Source: Fodinibacter sp963695175 | GTDB lineage: Bacteria; Actinomycetota; Actinomycetes; Actinomycetales; Dermatophilaceae | Assembly (NCBI GenBank): GCA_963695175.1 | Contig: CAVOGG010000004.1 | Location: 682,001-746,000, forward strand | Reading direction: 5' to 3' | DNA: 64,000 nucleotides | Part shown: piece after piece, positions 23,331 to 31,503 of the stretch | Layout: each line of letters opens with the position of its first letter | Numbering within the stretch: the first letter of the stretch is position 1 | Translations under genes and position numbers: made by a program | Notes under the pieces: model-generated | What the model saw: only the letters and a program-made list of their open reading frames with translations | The model's database searches: none | Told to the model about the DNA's origin: nothing

Positions 23331-24578
23331 ATGAGCCAGGCGCTTCACACCGAACCCGGTACACGAGCCCGGATGCCGGGTGACGCAGATGCGACGGCAT
23401 CCTCACCGGCCCGTCGCGACGACCCTCCGCGCACCACCCTCAGTCTCGGGGTCATGGGCCGCTCGCAGAAGGAGAACGAGCACCGGCTGGGCCTGCACCC
23501 ACGGCACCTCGAGCGCGTGCCGGCCGACCTGCGGGAGCGGATGTACCTCGAGGCCGGTTACGGCGAGCGGTTCGGCGTCGGCGACGACGAGCTGCGCGAG
23601 CTGGTCGCAGGGGTGCGAACCCACGAGCAGCTGGTCGCCGAGTGCGACGTCATCCTGCAGCCCAAGCCGCTGCACCGCGACGTGGCCGAGCTGCGCGAGG
23701 GTCAGGTCCTGTGGGGCTGGCCGCACTGCGTGCAGGACCAGGCGCTCACCCAGCTGGCCGTCGACCGGCGGCTCACCCTGATCGCCTTCGAGGCGATGAA
23801 CCACTGGAAGCGGGACGGGTCGTTCAACCTGCACGTCTTCCACAAGAACAACGAGCTGGCCGGCTACGCGTCGGTGCTGCACGCCATGACGCTGGCCGGC
23901 ACGACCGGCAACTACGGCCCCCGGCTGCGGGCGGTCGTCATCGGCTTCGGCGCGACCGCTCGTGGGGCGGTCACGGCGCTCACCGCCCTCGGGGTGGGCG
24001 ACGTCGACATCCTCACCCATCGGCAGGTCGCCGCCGTGGCCTCGCCGATCCACTCCGCACGGATCCTGCACTTCGACCCCGACGACACCGACGGGCGGGT
24101 GAGCCATGCGGTCACGCCGGAGGGCCGGGTGCCGCTCGCGCAGTTCCTCGGCGAGCACGACCTCATCGTCAACTGCGTGCTCCAGGACACCGACAACCCG
24201 CTCGTCTTCCTCACCGACGACGACCTGGCCGAGCTGTCGCCCGGCACGACGGTCATCGACGTGTCGTGCGACGAGGGCATGGGGTTCAGCTGGGCCAGGC
24301 CCACGACCTTCGCCGAGCCGACCTTCACGGTCGGCCGCAACGTGCTCTACTACGCGGTCGACCACAGCCCCTCGTACCTGTGGGGCTCCGCCACCTGGGA
24401 GATCAGCGAGGCGCTGCTGCCGTTCCTGCGCACCGTGATGGACGGCCCGGGCTCCTGGGACCGGGTGCCGACGATCCGCCGCGCCATCGAGGTCCGCGAC
24501 GGGGTGATCCAGAACCCCGCGATCCTGTCCTTCCAGCACCGGGCGCCGGAGTACCCCCACCCCCTCGTTCGCCCCTGA
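23331..24578 (+). CDS. N5-(carboxyethyl)ornithine synthase / alanine dehydrogenase family protein
   Basis: From the ATG at 23331 the protein is 415 residues. The N-terminal AlaDH/PNT domain begins GVMGRSQKENEHRLGLHPRH and includes the substrate-site region DVILQPKP. The Rossmann core has VVIGFGATARGAVTALTALG. FHKNNELAGY and ETLP-type motifs differ from true alanine dehydrogenase and resemble N5-(carboxyethyl)ornithine synthase, an NADPH-linked opine-type enzyme. The exact reaction is inferred. The first 35 residues are non-conserved, and an internal start such as 23373 is possible. It has no coupled neighbour. Confidence 0.75.
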   Translation: MSQALHTEPGTRARMPGDADATASSPARRDDPPRTTLSLGVMGRSQKENEHRLGLHPRHLERVPADLRERMYLEAGYGERFGVGDDELRELVAGVRTHEQLVAECDVILQPKPLHRDVAELREGQVLWGWPHCVQDQALTQLAVDRRLTLIAFEAMNHWKRDGSFNLHVFHKNNELAGYASVLHAMTLAGTTGNYGPRLRAVVIGFGATARGAVTALTALGVGDVDILTHRQVAAVASPIHSARILHFDPDDTDGRVSHAVTPEGRVPLAQFLGEHDLIVNCVLQDTDNPLVFLTDDDLAELSPGTTVIDVSCDEGMGFSWARPTTFAEPTFTVGRNVLYYAVDHSPSYLWGSATWEISEALLPFLRTVMDGPGSWDRVPTIRRAIEVRDGVIQNPAILSFQHRAPEYPHPLVRP

Positions 24579-24616
24579 GGAGCGCCCAACTCGGCACGAA
24601 CGATCCTGTAATCAAC

Positions 24617-24645
24617 TTGACGATTGATCAATGATCCGATTGAAT
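24617..24645 (+). promoter_or_regulatory. Promoter with embedded palindrome upstream of ArsR module
   Basis: TTGACG (24617-24622) and TTGAAT (24640-24645) are spaced by 17 bases and end six bases before the ATG at 24652, so the message would be leaderless. The palindrome ATTGATCAAT occupies 24623-24632 between the two boxes. Repressor binding there would occlude RNA polymerase, as expected for an autoregulated ArsR gene. Confidence 0.55.
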
Positions 24646-24651
24646 ACAGGC

Positions 24652-25008
24652 ATGACGGACGACAGCACCTCGGTGGACCTGGGCTTCGCGGCCCTGGCCG
24701 ACCCCGTCCGTCGGGCGATCATCGCTCGCCTGAGCCGGGGGCCGGCCACGGTGAACGAGATCGCGGAGCCGTTCGAGATCTCCCTCCAGGCGATCTCGAA
24801 GCACATCCAGGTCCTCGAGCACGCCGGCCTGGTCACCCGGACCCGGGAGGCCCAGCGCCGCCCGGTCCACCTCAACCCCGACGCGCTCGAGCGCCTCACC
24901 GCGTGGATCGACGGCTACCGCCTGACCCACGAACAGCAGTTCCGTCGGCTCGACGCCGTCCTCGGCGCGCCATCCGCAGCACCCAGCACCGATCAGGAGC
25001 GATCATGA
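24652..25008 (+). CDS. ArsR-family winged-helix regulator
   Basis: The 118-residue protein begins MTDDSTSVDLGFAALADPVR and continues with AIIARLSRGPATVNEIAEPF and ISLQAISKHIQVLEHAGLVT, the ArsR recognition helix. No metal-site cysteines are present. An ATG at 24631 is in frame but lies inside the promoter, so I use 24652. The stop overlaps the SRPBCC start (ATGA at 25005-25008). Here the regulator comes first, the reverse of the similar module at 21.6-22.4 kb. Confidence 0.92.
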   Translation: MTDDSTSVDLGFAALADPVRRAIIARLSRGPATVNEIAEPFEISLQAISKHIQVLEHAGLVTRTREAQRRPVHLNPDALERLTAWIDGYRLTHEQQFRRLDAVLGAPSAAPSTDQERS

Positions 25009-25481
25009 GCAACAGCCTGCACCTCGACATCCCGGCCGGAGTGCCGTGGATCGACTTCACCCGCGAGTTCGACGCCCCCGTTGCGGCGGTCTTCGAGGCC
25101 CACCGCGACCCCGAGAAGGTCAAGCAGTGGCTCGGCCCGAACGGCTACGTGATGGACATCGACGCGTGGGACTTCACCACCGGCGGGGCCTACCGCTACA
25201 CCCACCGCACCGACCACGGCGACTTCGGCTTCCGCGGGGTGTTCCACACCATCCGCGACAACGAGTTCGCACTGCAGACCTTCGAGTTCGACGGCGCGCC
25301 CGACGAGGTGGCGCTGGAGTTCATGTGGTTCGAGGACCTCGGTGGCGGCCGCACCCGGCTGCGCGGGCGGAGCATCGGCCGCACCGTCGAGGGCCGCGAC
25401 GCCATGGTCGAGTCCGGCATGGAGGTCGGCATGGCACAGGGCTACGAGCGCCTCGAGGCCCTCGTCGCGCAGGCGGCGTGA
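25005..25481 (+). CDS. SRPBCC (AHSA1/ATPase-activator-like) domain protein
   Basis: The 158-residue helix-grip protein has WIDFTREFDAPVAAVFEAHR, VKQWLGPNGYVMDIDAWDFT and GGAYRYTHRTDHGDFGFRGV. The DPEKVKQWLGP block is typical of the group annotated as activators of Hsp90 ATPase-like or polyketide cyclase-like proteins. AGGAG precedes its ATG. It lies between ArsR and a VOC gene with 4-base overlaps on both sides. The ligand is unknown. Confidence 0.92.
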   Translation: MSNSLHLDIPAGVPWIDFTREFDAPVAAVFEAHRDPEKVKQWLGPNGYVMDIDAWDFTTGGAYRYTHRTDHGDFGFRGVFHTIRDNEFALQTFEFDGAPDEVALEFMWFEDLGGGRTRLRGRSIGRTVEGRDAMVESGMEVGMAQGYERLEALVAQAA

Positions 25482-25927
25482 GCGCCGTGGACTGGACCCT
25501 CGAGGTCGTCGTCGTGCCGGTCAGCGACCTGGCCGCGTCGATCGCCTTCTACCGGGACCAGGTCGGCTTCGACCTCGACCACGACACCCAGAACGAGCAC
25601 ATGCACGTCGCGCAGCTGACCCCGCGCGGGTCGGGCTGCTCGATCGTCATCGGTGACCTGCCCTCGCAGAACCAGATGGCGCCGGGCACCCTGCACGGGC
25701 TGCAGCTCGTGGTCGCCGACGCGGACGCCGCGCGCGAGCAGCTGGTCGGCCGGGGGGTCGAGTGCAGCGAGGTCACCGTCTTCGACGAGCGTGACGGTGG
25801 CACGTTCTTCGGGTTCACCGACCCCGACGGCAACTCGTGGGCGGTTCAGCAGATCCGCGCTCGGGCGGACAAGCCGCTCATCCCGTACGAGGCCCGTGGC
25901 CGGTTCGGCGAGGGCGTCGAGGTGTGA
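25478..25927 (+). CDS. VOC family (glyoxalase/bleomycin-resistance-like) protein
   Basis: The 149-residue protein has paired beta-alpha-beta units: LEVVVVPVSDLAASIAFYRD, then VGFDLDHDTQNEHMHVAQLT and a second half ending TFFGFTDPDGNSWAVQQI. DPDGN is the classical metal-site turn with the downstream Glu/Gln region. The GTG overlaps the SRPBCC stop (GTGA 25478-25481), making an ArsR-SRPBCC-VOC operon. Such proteins bind or isomerise small molecules; a resistance or detoxification role is inference. Confidence 0.92.
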   Translation: MSAVDWTLEVVVVPVSDLAASIAFYRDQVGFDLDHDTQNEHMHVAQLTPRGSGCSIVIGDLPSQNQMAPGTLHGLQLVVADADAAREQLVGRGVECSEVTVFDERDGGTFFGFTDPDGNSWAVQQIRARADKPLIPYEARGRFGEGVEV

Positions 25928-25951
25928 GCCGCGGCGGGGCCCGGGGTCGGG

Positions 25952-26146
25952 TCAGCCGATGATCCGGCCCGGCCGGCCCGCCTCGCCCTCTGCCGCCCGC
26001 AGCCGCTCGTGGAGCCGGTCACGCACCTCGTCGGGCGTGTAGGCCCGACGCTCTCGCTCGTTCCGGGCGACGAGGGCACCGGTCGCGACGACGCCGACGA
26101 GGCCGGCCAGTCCGACGATCTTCCACGCGCGGTTGGATGCGGCCAT
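25952..26146 (-). CDS. Small single-helix membrane protein, hypothetical
   Basis: The 64-residue protein has one membrane helix (IVGLAGLVGVVATGALVARN, residues 10-29) followed by a charged helical tail (YTPDEVRDRLHERLRAAEGE). It converges with the VOC gene. The start ATG at 26146 is close to the divergent gene at 26178, so the 31-base gap must hold both promoters. No family is recognised beyond a general actinobacterial small membrane protein. Confidence 0.65.
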   Translation of the reverse strand: MAASNRAWKIVGLAGLVGVVATGALVARNERERRAYTPDEVRDRLHERLRAAEGEAGRPGRIIG

Positions 26147-26177
26147 GTCACCACCCTAGCGACGGCACACTGGGGCC

Positions 26178-26834
26178 ATGGCGCGCACCGGCTCGAGCAC
26201 CGTCTCCTTCGAGGAGGCCGTCGACACCACCCGTACCGGCGACCTGTGGATCTTCCGCGGGGGCACCGTCGCCGACCGCCTCATCCAGACGGCGAGCAAC
26301 GCCCCGGTCAACCACGTCGGCATGGCCGTCGTGCTCGATGACCTGCCGCCGCTGATGTGGCACGCCGAGCTCGGCCGCTCGATGCGCGACCAGTGGACCG
26401 GCGACCACCATCGGGGCGTGCAGCTGCACGACCTGCGCGAGGCGGTGACCACCTGGCAGGGCCGCTACGGCCAGCGGGCCTGGCTGCGTCAGCTCAGCCC
26501 CGACGTCGGCCCCGAGCAGGAGGACGCCGTGCTGAAGACCATCGCACGGCTGAACGGGGTGTCGTTCCCGAGCACCCTGGGGCTGGCGTGGCGCTGGCTG
26601 CGCGGCCGCGACGGCTACCTGTCCCACCGCGAGGCCGAGCGCAAGGGACTCCGCCCGGAGGACGCCTACTGTGCCGAGGTGGTCGCGGTGACCTTGGAGG
26701 AGATGGGCGTGCTCACCACCGACGCGCCGACCAACTGGTACGACCCGGGCCGCTTCTGGAGTGGCGACACGCTGCCGCTGAAGCCGGGGTGGTCCTACGG
26801 GGTCGAGGTCGAGGTGGCGCGCTCGTCGCGCTGA
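26178..26834 (+). CDS. YiiX/permuted papain-like (NlpC/P60 superfamily) enzyme
   Basis: The 218-residue protein has the permuted papain order: RTGDLWIFRGGTVADRLIQT then NAPVNHVGMAVVL with the catalytic His, and later RPEDAYCAEVVAVTLEEMG with the catalytic Cys. This matches YiiX/DUF830-like hydrolases, which act on lipid, amide or peptide bonds. No signal peptide is visible, so it is probably cytoplasmic. It is monocistronic and ends inside the convergent gene at 26795. Confidence 0.78.
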   Translation: MARTGSSTVSFEEAVDTTRTGDLWIFRGGTVADRLIQTASNAPVNHVGMAVVLDDLPPLMWHAELGRSMRDQWTGDHHRGVQLHDLREAVTTWQGRYGQRAWLRQLSPDVGPEQEDAVLKTIARLNGVSFPSTLGLAWRWLRGRDGYLSHREAERKGLRPEDAYCAEVVAVTLEEMGVLTTDAPTNWYDPGRFWSGDTLPLKPGWSYGVEVEVARSSR

Positions 26835-27163
26835 CGGCGCACCCACGGCAGGCCCACGGCGACGACACCCGCGGCCAGCACCACCATCGCGGTCAGGGCG
26901 CCCCACGCCACGGACCACACCGTGATGGCGACGCCCTCCCACAGCAGGTTGGCGAAGACCAGCTCGGGACGCACCTTCCCGGCGAGCCAGGCCCCGGCGA
27001 CGAAGGCGACACTGGTCAGCACCATCAGCCCCACCGTGATGCCGGCCGAGCGGGCCACACTCGCGGCGCGGGGGGTGTCGTCGGTGCGGTCGCCGACCGA
27101 GTCGACCCGGTCGGCAAACGTCTCGAAGACGTCCGGAACCGGTCGTGAGGTGCGTCGGCGCAT
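26795..27163 (-). CDS. Two- to three-helix membrane protein, hypothetical
   Basis: The 122-residue product (from ATG 27163; 27175 is also possible) has a polar N-terminal 35 residues. Helices follow at about 38-62 (GITVGLMVLTSVAFVAGAWL) and 75-105 (ITVWSVAWGALTAMVVLAAG, then VVAVGLPWV). It resembles small DUF3099- or YhgE-unrelated actinobacterial membrane proteins; I cannot name a family. Its last 40 bases overlap the convergent gene at 26178-26834. Confidence 0.6.
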   Translation of the reverse strand: MRRRTSRPVPDVFETFADRVDSVGDRTDDTPRAASVARSAGITVGLMVLTSVAFVAGAWLAGKVRPELVFANLLWEGVAITVWSVAWGALTAMVVLAAGVVAVGLPWVRRQRDERATSTSTP

Positions 27164-27267
27164 GGTCGAGAGCATACGGTTCGCAAACTCCCACGGCGCG
27201 GATACAGGCCATACGGTGAGCGGATGGCCGGGACCTCCCGGCCTTCCCCCATGGCAGGAGTAGACGA

Positions 27268-29010
27268 ATGCGACGATCTCGCATAGTCGCCCTCACCGGA
27301 GCAGTGGCCCTGGCCACGACCGCCCTCGGTGGCACCACGGCGACAGCGGCACTACACACCACCCCGACGGCATCCGCGTCCTCGACCGCCACGGCCGGGT
27401 CTGGCACGTACGTCGTGCTCGCCGACCGCGGCGCCGACGTCCGCGCGATCGCCGACGCGCTGCGCAAGAGCGGTGCGACCGTGACGTCGGTCAACACCGA
27501 CATCGGCCTCATCTCGGTGCGATCCGGCTCGGCCGGTTTCCTGAAGACCGCCCGTGCCCTCTCGGGCGTCAAGGCGGCCGCGAACGACGGCGTCGTCGGT
27601 CGGTCGCCGGATGCCGGGCGGGTCCAGGACCGCGTCCTCAAGGAGCACCACGCGTCCCCGAGCCGGTCGTCCGGGTCCGGGAAAGCCGCCAAGAAGGGGG
27701 CCAAGGCCGACCCGCTCGACGCGTCCCTGTGGGACATGACCATGATCGGCGTCCCGCAGGCGCACCAGGTCGAGCTCGGGAACAAGAAGGTCAAGGTCGG
27801 TGTCATGGACACCGGGCTCGACGGCACCCACCCCGACATCGCGCCGAACTTCGACGCCAAGGCGTCGCGGAACTTCGTCACCGACATGACCGACATCGAC
27901 GGCGACGTGTGCGAGCACCCCAGCTGCATCGACCCGGTCAACGAGGACGACAACGGGCACGGCACGCACACCGCCGGCACGATGGCGGCGGCCCTCAACG
28001 GCATCGGCATGTCCGGCATCGCACCCGATGTCAGCCTGGTCAACGTCCGCGCCGGCCAGGACAGCGGGTACTTCTTCCTCAGCCCCACGGCCAACGCGCT
28101 CACCTACTCCGGTGACGCCGGCCTCGACGTCGTGAACATGTCGTTCTACGTCGACCCGTGGCTGTACAACTGCAACGGGGGCGCCCCGCAGGACACCCCG
28201 GAGCAGGCTGCTGAGCAGGACGTCATCATCGAGACGATGAACCGGGCGCTCAACTACGCGCACCGCAAGGGCGTCACGCTCGTGGCGGCGTTGGGCAACA
28301 ACAACGAGGACATCTCGAACCCGCGGCCCGACACCACGAGCCCCGACTATCCCGCCGGCACCGAGCACCTGCGCACGATCGACAACTCGAACTGCCTCGA
28401 CATGCCGGTCGAGGGCCCGAACGTCATCGGCGTCTCCTCGCTCGGCCCGTCGGAGAAGAAGGCCGACTACTCGAACTACGCCACCGACCTGACCTCCGGT
28501 GAGCTCGAGGTCTCGGCCCCCGGTGGCTGGTTCCGCGACGGGTTCGGCACCGACACCTTCCGCACCAACGGCAACCTGATCCTCTCCACGGCACCGCTCA
28601 ACGTGATGCAGGAGGAGGGACAGGTCGACGCCGACGGCAACATCACCGACCTCGGCGCCTCGCTGGGCACGACGAAGTCGTGCGGCAAGGTCAAGGGCAA
28701 GACGGTCTGTGGCTACTACCAGTACCTGCAGGGCACGTCGATGGCGTCACCGCACGCCGCCGGTGTCGCCGCGCTCGCCGTCTCGGCGCACGGGAAGTCG
28801 CAGGGCAGGTCGGGCTTCGGCCTGGCGCCCGACAAGGTTCGCGCGCTGCTCATGGGCACCGCGACCGACCACGCCTGCCCGACGCCGCCGCTGCAGAGCT
28901 ACGCGGCCGAGGGTCGCCCGGCCACGTTCGACGCGCTGTGCACCGGGACCGAGGACTTCAACTCGTTCTACGGTGACGGCATCGTCAACGCGCTGGGCGT
29001 CGTCCGCTGA
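27268..29010 (+). CDS. Secreted S8 family serine peptidase (subtilase)
   Basis: The 580-residue precursor has a signal peptide (residues 1-28, RRSRIVALTGAVALATTALG) and a propeptide inhibitor-like region (about 45-110). The catalytic triad is Asp181 (VGVMDTGLDGTHPD), His231 (NGHGTHTAG) and Ser491 (GTSMASPHAAG); the oxyanion Asn is in AALGNNNED. Cysteines near the active site suggest disulfides. TACGGT near 27212 is a possible -10. The leader includes GGAG before the ATG. It should be an exported protease for nutrient or matrix proteins, and a strong terminator follows. Confidence 0.95.
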   Translation: MRRSRIVALTGAVALATTALGGTTATAALHTTPTASASSTATAGSGTYVVLADRGADVRAIADALRKSGATVTSVNTDIGLISVRSGSAGFLKTARALSGVKAAANDGVVGRSPDAGRVQDRVLKEHHASPSRSSGSGKAAKKGAKADPLDASLWDMTMIGVPQAHQVELGNKKVKVGVMDTGLDGTHPDIAPNFDAKASRNFVTDMTDIDGDVCEHPSCIDPVNEDDNGHGTHTAGTMAAALNGIGMSGIAPDVSLVNVRAGQDSGYFFLSPTANALTYSGDAGLDVVNMSFYVDPWLYNCNGGAPQDTPEQAAEQDVIIETMNRALNYAHRKGVTLVAALGNNNEDISNPRPDTTSPDYPAGTEHLRTIDNSNCLDMPVEGPNVIGVSSLGPSEKKADYSNYATDLTSGELEVSAPGGWFRDGFGTDTFRTNGNLILSTAPLNVMQEEGQVDADGNITDLGASLGTTKSCGKVKGKTVCGYYQYLQGTSMASPHAAGVAALAVSAHGKSQGRSGFGLAPDKVRALLMGTATDHACPTPPLQSYAAEGRPATFDALCTGTEDFNSFYGDGIVNALGVVR

Positions 29011-29058
29011 CGGCCACCTGACCTTTCGGCCGCAGCCGCGGTCGCGAGGGAACCAGAC

Positions 29059-29094
29059 GGGATGCCGTCCGCTCACCCGAGCGGGCGGCATCCC
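29059..29094 (+). terminator. Strong hairpin terminator after the subtilase
   Basis: GGGATGCCGTCCGCTC (29059-29074) pairs with GAGCGGGCGGCATCCC (29079-29094) over 16 positions, with a single G-T wobble and an ACCC loop. It lies 49 bases after the subtilase stop and just before the convergent crcB stop, so it can serve both strands. The outer stem is built from an inverted GGATGCC pair. Confidence 0.75.
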
Positions 29095-29107
29095 GCTGTC
29101 TGATGGT

Positions 29108-29467
29108 TCACGACGCGAGGGCCCAGCCGAGCCAGGCGGCGCCGAGTCCGAGGACGAGCGACAGGGTGACGTTCGCGGCCGCGTGCGGGTAGCGGTCGTC
29201 GTCCATCGCGTCCCAGATCTCCAGCGCCAGGGTGGAGAAGGTGGTGAACGCGCCACAGAACCCGATGCCGACGAGGCTGAGGGGAGCGGTGCCGAGACCG
29301 GCCCCCACGACGACCCCGAGCACGAACGACCCGACGACGTTGACGACCAGGGTGCCGGCAACAGGGGTGCCCCCGAAGCGGACCCGAATGCCGTGGTTGA
29401 CGAGGTAGCGCAGGGGCGCGCCGACCGCGGCACCCAGGGCGACGAGCAAGGCGTTGGTGAGGGTCAT
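29108..29467 (-). CDS. crcB: Fluoride channel subunit FluC/CrcB
   Basis: This 119-residue four-helix membrane protein has GAAVGAPLRYLVNHGIRVRF, the conserved GTLVVNVVGSFVLGVV (Asn and pore region) and GFCGAFTTFSTLALEIWDAM with the Phe box. It exports fluoride by passive flux. Its ATG overlaps the stop of the second crcB gene (ATGA 29464-29467). Paired copies in actinobacteria act as antiparallel heterodimers or separate homodimers. Confidence 0.93.
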   Translation of the reverse strand: MTLTNALLVALGAAVGAPLRYLVNHGIRVRFGGTPVAGTLVVNVVGSFVLGVVVGAGLGTAPLSLVGIGFCGAFTTFSTLALEIWDAMDDDRYPHAAANVTLSLVLGLGAAWLGWALAS

Positions 29468-29874
29468 GGCCCGGGCCAGACTCGTTGTCCGAGAAGGGAC
29501 CCCGCCGGAACGGCCAAGGTGCCGACGAGGAACGTCGCCGCCACGTAGACGAGTGCCGTCTGCGCCTGGTCGGCGTGGCCGAGCTGCACGACGTCGACGG
29601 CCAGGGCCGAGAAGGTGGTCCATCCGCCCAGCAGGCCGACGCCGACGAACGGACGCGCCAGCCGGTGCGCGCCGGGGCGGTCGACGAGGTAGGCGACGAG
29701 CAGGCCCATCGCGAAGGCGCCGCTGACGTTGACGACCAGGGTCGCCCAGGGGAAGCCGCTGGGCTGGTGCGGCAACGCGGCGCCCACCGCGAACCGACCG
29801 AGCGAGCCGATGACACCGCCGAGCGCGACGGTGGCGAGGACTGCGAGGTCCAGGCGGTCGCCCGGGTCGGCCAC
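29464..29874 (-). CDS. crcB: Fluoride channel subunit FluC/CrcB, second copy
   Basis: The 136-residue partner shows GGVIGSLGRFAVGAALPHQP, FPWATLVVNVSGAFAMGLLV and GLLGGWTTFSALAVDVVQLG, the same Asn, Ser/Thr and Phe positions as the downstream copy. It has a slightly longer polar N-terminus. It starts four bases upstream of the alaT stop region on the same strand (alaT ends at 29878), so all three may be one transcript. No fluoride riboswitch is seen directly before it. Confidence 0.92.
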   Translation of the reverse strand: MADPGDRLDLAVLATVALGGVIGSLGRFAVGAALPHQPSGFPWATLVVNVSGAFAMGLLVAYLVDRPGAHRLARPFVGVGLLGGWTTFSALAVDVVQLGHADQAQTALVYVAATFLVGTLAVPAGSLLGQRVWPGP

Positions 29875-29877
29875 CGA

Positions 29878-31095
29878 TCAGGCCCGCAGCGTCTCGAGGT
29901 AGTCGGCGATCCGGCCGATGGCCTCGGTGAGCACCTCGACGTCGGGCAGCGTCACCAGGCGGAAGTGGTCGGGCTCGAACCAGTTGAAGCCGGTGCCGTG
30001 CGTGACGAGGATCTTCTTGGCCCGCAGCAGGTCGATGACGAAGGCCTCGTCGCTCTCGATCGGGTAGACCTCCGGGTCCAGGCGCGGGAAGCAGTAGAGG
30101 GCGCCGCGTGGTTCGACGCACGAGACGCCGGGGATCTCGTTGAGCAGCTTGGACGCGAGCTTGCTCTGCTCGTGGAAGCGGCCACCGGGGACGATCAGCT
30201 CGTTCACCGACTGGTAGCCGCCGAGTGCGGTCTGGATCGCGTGCTGCGCAGGCACGTTCGCGCACATCCGCATGTTCGACAGCAGGGTGAGGCCCTCGAG
30301 GAAGTCCTCGGCCAGGTGCTTCGGCCCGGACACCATGACCCAGCCGGCGCGGTAGCCGCACACCCGGTAGGCCTTGGAGAGGCCGCTGAAGGTCAGGCAC
30401 AGCACGTCGTCGCCGGCGAAGCTCGCGGCGTGGTGGTGCACGGCGTCGTCGAAGAGGATCTTCTCGTAGATCTCGTCGGCCATCACGACGAGCTCGTGGC
30501 GGCGCGCGATGTCGACCATGGCGCGCACCGTCTCGGGCGAGTAGACCGCCCCGGTCGGGTTGTTGGGGTTGATGATCACCAAGGCGTGGGTGTTCTCGGT
30601 GATCTTGGCCTCGATGTCCTCGAGGTCGGGGTTCCAGCCGTTGCTCTCGTCGCAGCGGTAGTGCACCGGGCTGCCCCCGGACAGCGAGACCGCGCCGGTC
30701 CACAGCGGGTAGTCGGGGGCGGGGACGAGCACCTCGTTGCGGTCGTCGACGAACGCCTGCAGCACCATGGTGATGAGCTCGGAGACGCCGTTGCCGATGT
30801 AGACGTCGTCGACGTTGGTGTCGGTGAGGCCGTGCGACTGGTAGTACTGCGCGACCGCGGTGCGGGCGGAGTAGATGCCGCGGGAGTCGGCGTAGCCCTG
30901 GCTGTCGGGCAGGTTGTGGATCATGTCGGCGACGATCGCCTCGGGGGCCTCGAACCCGAACGGTGCGGTGTTGCCGATGTTGAGCTTGAGGATCTTGTGG
31001 CCCTCGGCCTCGAGCCGCTGGGCCTCGACCAGGATCGGCCCGCGCACGTCGTAGCGGACGTGTTGCAGCTTCTTGCTCTGGACGATGCGGCGCAT
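29878..31095 (-). CDS. alaT: Alanine-glutamate aminotransferase (AlaT-like, class I/II)
   Basis: The 405-residue PLP enzyme begins MRRIVQSKKLQHVRYDVRGP, as in AlaT. It carries NIGNTAPFGFEAPEAI, NPNNPTGAVYSPE, DEIYEKILFDD and the Schiff-base Lys241 in SGLSKAYRVCGYRAGW. It converts pyruvate and glutamate to alanine and 2-oxoglutarate. The start at 31095 is supported by this conserved N-terminus; a longer open frame upstream belongs to another gene. Housekeeping expression is likely. Confidence 0.93.
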   Translation of the reverse strand: MRRIVQSKKLQHVRYDVRGPILVEAQRLEAEGHKILKLNIGNTAPFGFEAPEAIVADMIHNLPDSQGYADSRGIYSARTAVAQYYQSHGLTDTNVDDVYIGNGVSELITMVLQAFVDDRNEVLVPAPDYPLWTGAVSLSGGSPVHYRCDESNGWNPDLEDIEAKITENTHALVIINPNNPTGAVYSPETVRAMVDIARRHELVVMADEIYEKILFDDAVHHHAASFAGDDVLCLTFSGLSKAYRVCGYRAGWVMVSGPKHLAEDFLEGLTLLSNMRMCANVPAQHAIQTALGGYQSVNELIVPGGRFHEQSKLASKLLNEIPGVSCVEPRGALYCFPRLDPEVYPIESDEAFVIDLLRAKKILVTHGTGFNWFEPDHFRLVTLPDVEVLTEAIGRIADYLETLRA

Positions 31096-31202
31096 GGGGC
31101 CAGTGTTCCAGCACGGCGCGGTGTGGGGTGGGTGCGTCCGAGGTGACGCGCCGCACGCCCGGTGGCGTCCCGGCATCCGGGCGTCGTCGGTCGACGGGCC
31201 GC

Positions 31203-31491
31203 TCAGGCGCCGGAGATGCCGTTCAGCAGCAGGAAGAAGGTGACCAGCCCGACCACTGCGGCCCCCAGCCCGACGAGGACACCGACCAGGATGCCGCGAC
31301 GCCGGGTCGCCTCCGCGCCGCCCAGGGTGGGCACGGCCCAGCCGGCGAGGGCGCCGAACCCGGCCATCAGGCCGAGCTGCACCGGGAGGATGAGGTTCTG
31401 CGGTGCCGTCGCCGTCGAGCACCGAGGCGACCAGCGGGAGGCTGATCATCCCGAGCATGACCAGCACGACCAGGGCGGCGGCGCGTCGCAT
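31203..31491 (-). pseudogene. Small membrane protein split by a frameshift
   Basis: The start at 31491 reads MRRAAALVVLVMLGMISLPL then VASVLDGDGTA, one membrane helix. One base further on, the shifted frame reads NLILPVQLGLMAGFGALAGW, AVPTLGG and RRRGILVGVLVGLGAAVVGL, and ends LLLNGISGA with TGA at 31203-31205. Together they form a coherent protein of about 95 residues with three helices, broken near 31400. The unshifted frame becomes arginine-rich and runs into alaT. I read this as a 1-base indel, either real or a sequencing error. GAGAGGAAC precedes the ATG. Confidence 0.7.
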
Positions 31492-31503
31492 CGGCGGTTC
31501 CTC

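Noticed and set aside
28476..28700. Antisense reading frames within the subtilase and many other long genes
   Set aside because: High-GC DNA opens long antisense frames; these lack starts with binding sites and have no recognisable domains.
29875..29877. A fluoride riboswitch before the crcB pair
   Set aside because: Only three bases separate alaT from crcB, leaving no room for the aptamer.
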